From assembly GCA_945860595.1 (NCBI GenBank), contig CAMAQV010000024.1, positions 1 through 45,153 on the forward strand: a stretch of DNA of 45,153 bases, in the 5' to 3' direction. The notes under the pieces were generated by a model. It had not been told where the DNA came from. It made no database searches and worked only from the letters and a program-made list of their open reading frames with translations. The stretch is from Comamonas sp. lk (GTDB lineage: Bacteria; Pseudomonadota; Gammaproteobacteria; Burkholderiales; Burkholderiaceae_C). This document shows positions 44,184 through 45,153 of the stretch, piece by piece; position 1 is the stretch's first letter; every line of letters starts with the position of its first letter. A program made the translations under genes and the position numbers.

Positions 44184-44988
44184 AACCCGTTTCCAGAAGC
44201 GGTCGATTTTTCTGATCGTCTACATCATCTTTGCACTGCTGCCGGTGTATTGGATGGTGAACATGTCGTTCAAGACCAATGGCGAAATTGTGGCCAGCTT
44301 CAGCCTGTTCCCGCAGCACTTCACCTGGGAAAACTACCACACCATCCTGACCGACGAGTCCTGGTATTCCGGCTACATCAACAGCATGATTTATGTGGCC
44401 ATCAACACCGTGATCTCGGTACTGGTGGCGCTGCCGGCGGCCTACGCGTTTGCGCGCTACCGTTTTCTGGGCGATAAGCATGTGTTCTTCTGGCTGCTGA
44501 CCAACCGCATGACCCCGCCAGCGGTGTTTCTCTTGCCCTTTTTTCAGCTGTACACCACGGTGGGGTTGATGGACACGCATATTGCCGTCGCCATGGCGCA
44601 TCTGCTCTTCAACGTGCCGCTGGCGGTGTGGATTCTGGAGGGCTTTATGAGCGGTATTCCACGTGAGATTGATGAGACCGCCTACATCGACGGCTACACC
44701 TTCCCGCGCTTTTTTATCCGCATCTTCATTCCGCTCATCAAGGCTGGTATTGGTGTGGCAGCCTTCTTCTGCTTTATGTTCAGCTGGGTTGAGCTGTTGC
44801 TGGCGCGCACGCTGACCAGCGTGAATGCCAAACCCATTGTGGCGACCATGACGCGCACAGTGTCGGCCGCGGGTATGGACTGGGCCACTCTGGCGGCGGC
44901 TGGGGTTTTGACCATCGTGCCCGGTGCCATCGTGATCTGGTTTGTGCGCAACTACATTGCCAAGGGCTTTGCCATGGGGCGCGTATGA
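44176..44988 (+). CDS. glpQ: Glycerol ABC transporter permease GlpQ
   Basis: 270 residues from ATG 44176, overlapping the glpP end by eight bases; GGAGGG at 44165-44170 is its ribosome binding site. Six membrane segments (MalG-like half). The N-terminal FLIVYIIFALLPVYWMVNMS and the EAA loop EIDETAYIDGYTFPRFFIRI plus FIPLIKAG are characteristic. PAAYAFARYRFLG and FLLPFFQLYTTVGLMDTHIA also fit the family. This is the ABC permease, distinct from the glycerophosphodiester phosphodiesterase also called GlpQ. Confidence 0.92.
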   Translation: MAETRFQKRSIFLIVYIIFALLPVYWMVNMSFKTNGEIVASFSLFPQHFTWENYHTILTDESWYSGYINSMIYVAINTVISVLVALPAAYAFARYRFLGDKHVFFWLLTNRMTPPAVFLLPFFQLYTTVGLMDTHIAVAMAHLLFNVPLAVWILEGFMSGIPREIDETAYIDGYTFPRFFIRIFIPLIKAGIGVAAFFCFMFSWVELLLARTLTSVNAKPIVATMTRTVSAAGMDWATLAAAGVLTIVPGAIVIWFVRNYIAKGFAMGRV

Positions 44989-45018
44989 ACGTAGTCTTTG
45001 TCTGGACAAGGAGTCGCC

Positions 45019-45153
45019 ATGTTTGAGTGGATGGCCTGGACGCTGCCGGTGACCGTGTTTTTTTGCAGCATCGGCCTGATGCTGGTGGGCATGACCGTGT
45101 GGGAGATACGCTCCCCCACTGAGCCGCGCAAAGGATTTTTGCCCATGGAAACC
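45019..45153 (+). CDS. DUF2160 small membrane protein of the glycerol ABC operon, 5' part only
   Basis: 45 codons are visible before the window ends. ATG 45019 follows AAGGAG at 45008-45013. MFEWMAWTLPVTVFFCSIGL, then MLVGMTVWEIRSPTEPRKGF, is a membrane helix followed by the conserved RSPTEPRKGFLP stretch of DUF2160. These genes regularly sit between glpQ and the glycerol-binding protein gene glpV. It is probably a small accessory membrane component whose exact role is unknown. Confidence 0.88.
   Translation, partial: MFEWMAWTLPVTVFFCSIGLMLVGMTVWEIRSPTEPRKGFLPMET

Overview
The window reads as ordinary GC-rich chromosome (GC well above 60% in most genes) of a beta-proteobacterium, most likely a member of the Burkholderiales close to Comamonadaceae/Rhodoferax. 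This is an inference from protein character: separate glyQ/glyS, a double-length UvrA, a Bug-type receptor, a GlpSTPQ glycerol ABC importer and a LiuR-controlled leucine pathway. No rRNA, tRNA, CRISPR array or transposase gene was seen.

Region 1 (1-5765) is housekeeping: the end of glyQ, then glyS, gmhB, a PlsC-like acyltransferase and a YgjP/DUF45 metallopeptidase on the plus strand. They are followed by a minus-strand metallo-beta-lactamase-fold gene that is frameshifted as given.

Region 2 (5792-26095) is a leucine/isovalerate catabolic supercluster opening with a MerR/LiuR regulator. It contains isovaleryl-CoA dehydrogenase, carbonic anhydrase, AceK, a thiolase, a second acyl-CoA dehydrogenase, both methylcrotonyl-CoA carboxylase subunits, a GhrA-like reductase, HMG-CoA lyase, a DUF1289 protein and a DsbA-fold isomerase. 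The expected methylglutaconyl-CoA hydratase is not present. The cluster is interrupted at gene boundaries by accessory DNA: a RelE/StbE-type toxin-antitoxin pair (11.4-12.0 kb), a short integron-cassette array without an integrase (about 13.5-15.15 kb, two convincing attC sites and one degenerate one), a Phd/PIN pair (15.3-15.9 kb), a DUF4143 ATPase with YchJ (16.1-17.7 kb), and a secreted dienelactone-hydrolase-like protein plus VapBC (19.4-21.3 kb).

Region 3 (26261-34612) has an MHS-type MFS transporter with a large extra loop, an intrinsic terminator, a 1951-residue tandem UvrA with four ABC modules, and a LysE-family exporter. The uvrA gene carries a perfect 21-bp inverted repeat and a second REP-like hairpin, both read in frame.

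Region 4 (34629-38617, minus strand) is a three-gene operon of Bug receptor, CoA-acylating aldehyde dehydrogenase and acyl-CoA ligase. Its composition resembles the sulfoacetate (Sau) pathway, but this is not proven.

Region 5 (38704-45153) is glycerol uptake and activation: glpR-glpK on the minus strand, diverging from glpS-glpT-glpP-glpQ and a DUF2160 gene that runs off the end. The two ATPases have complementary defects that predict one intact and one degenerate ATP site.
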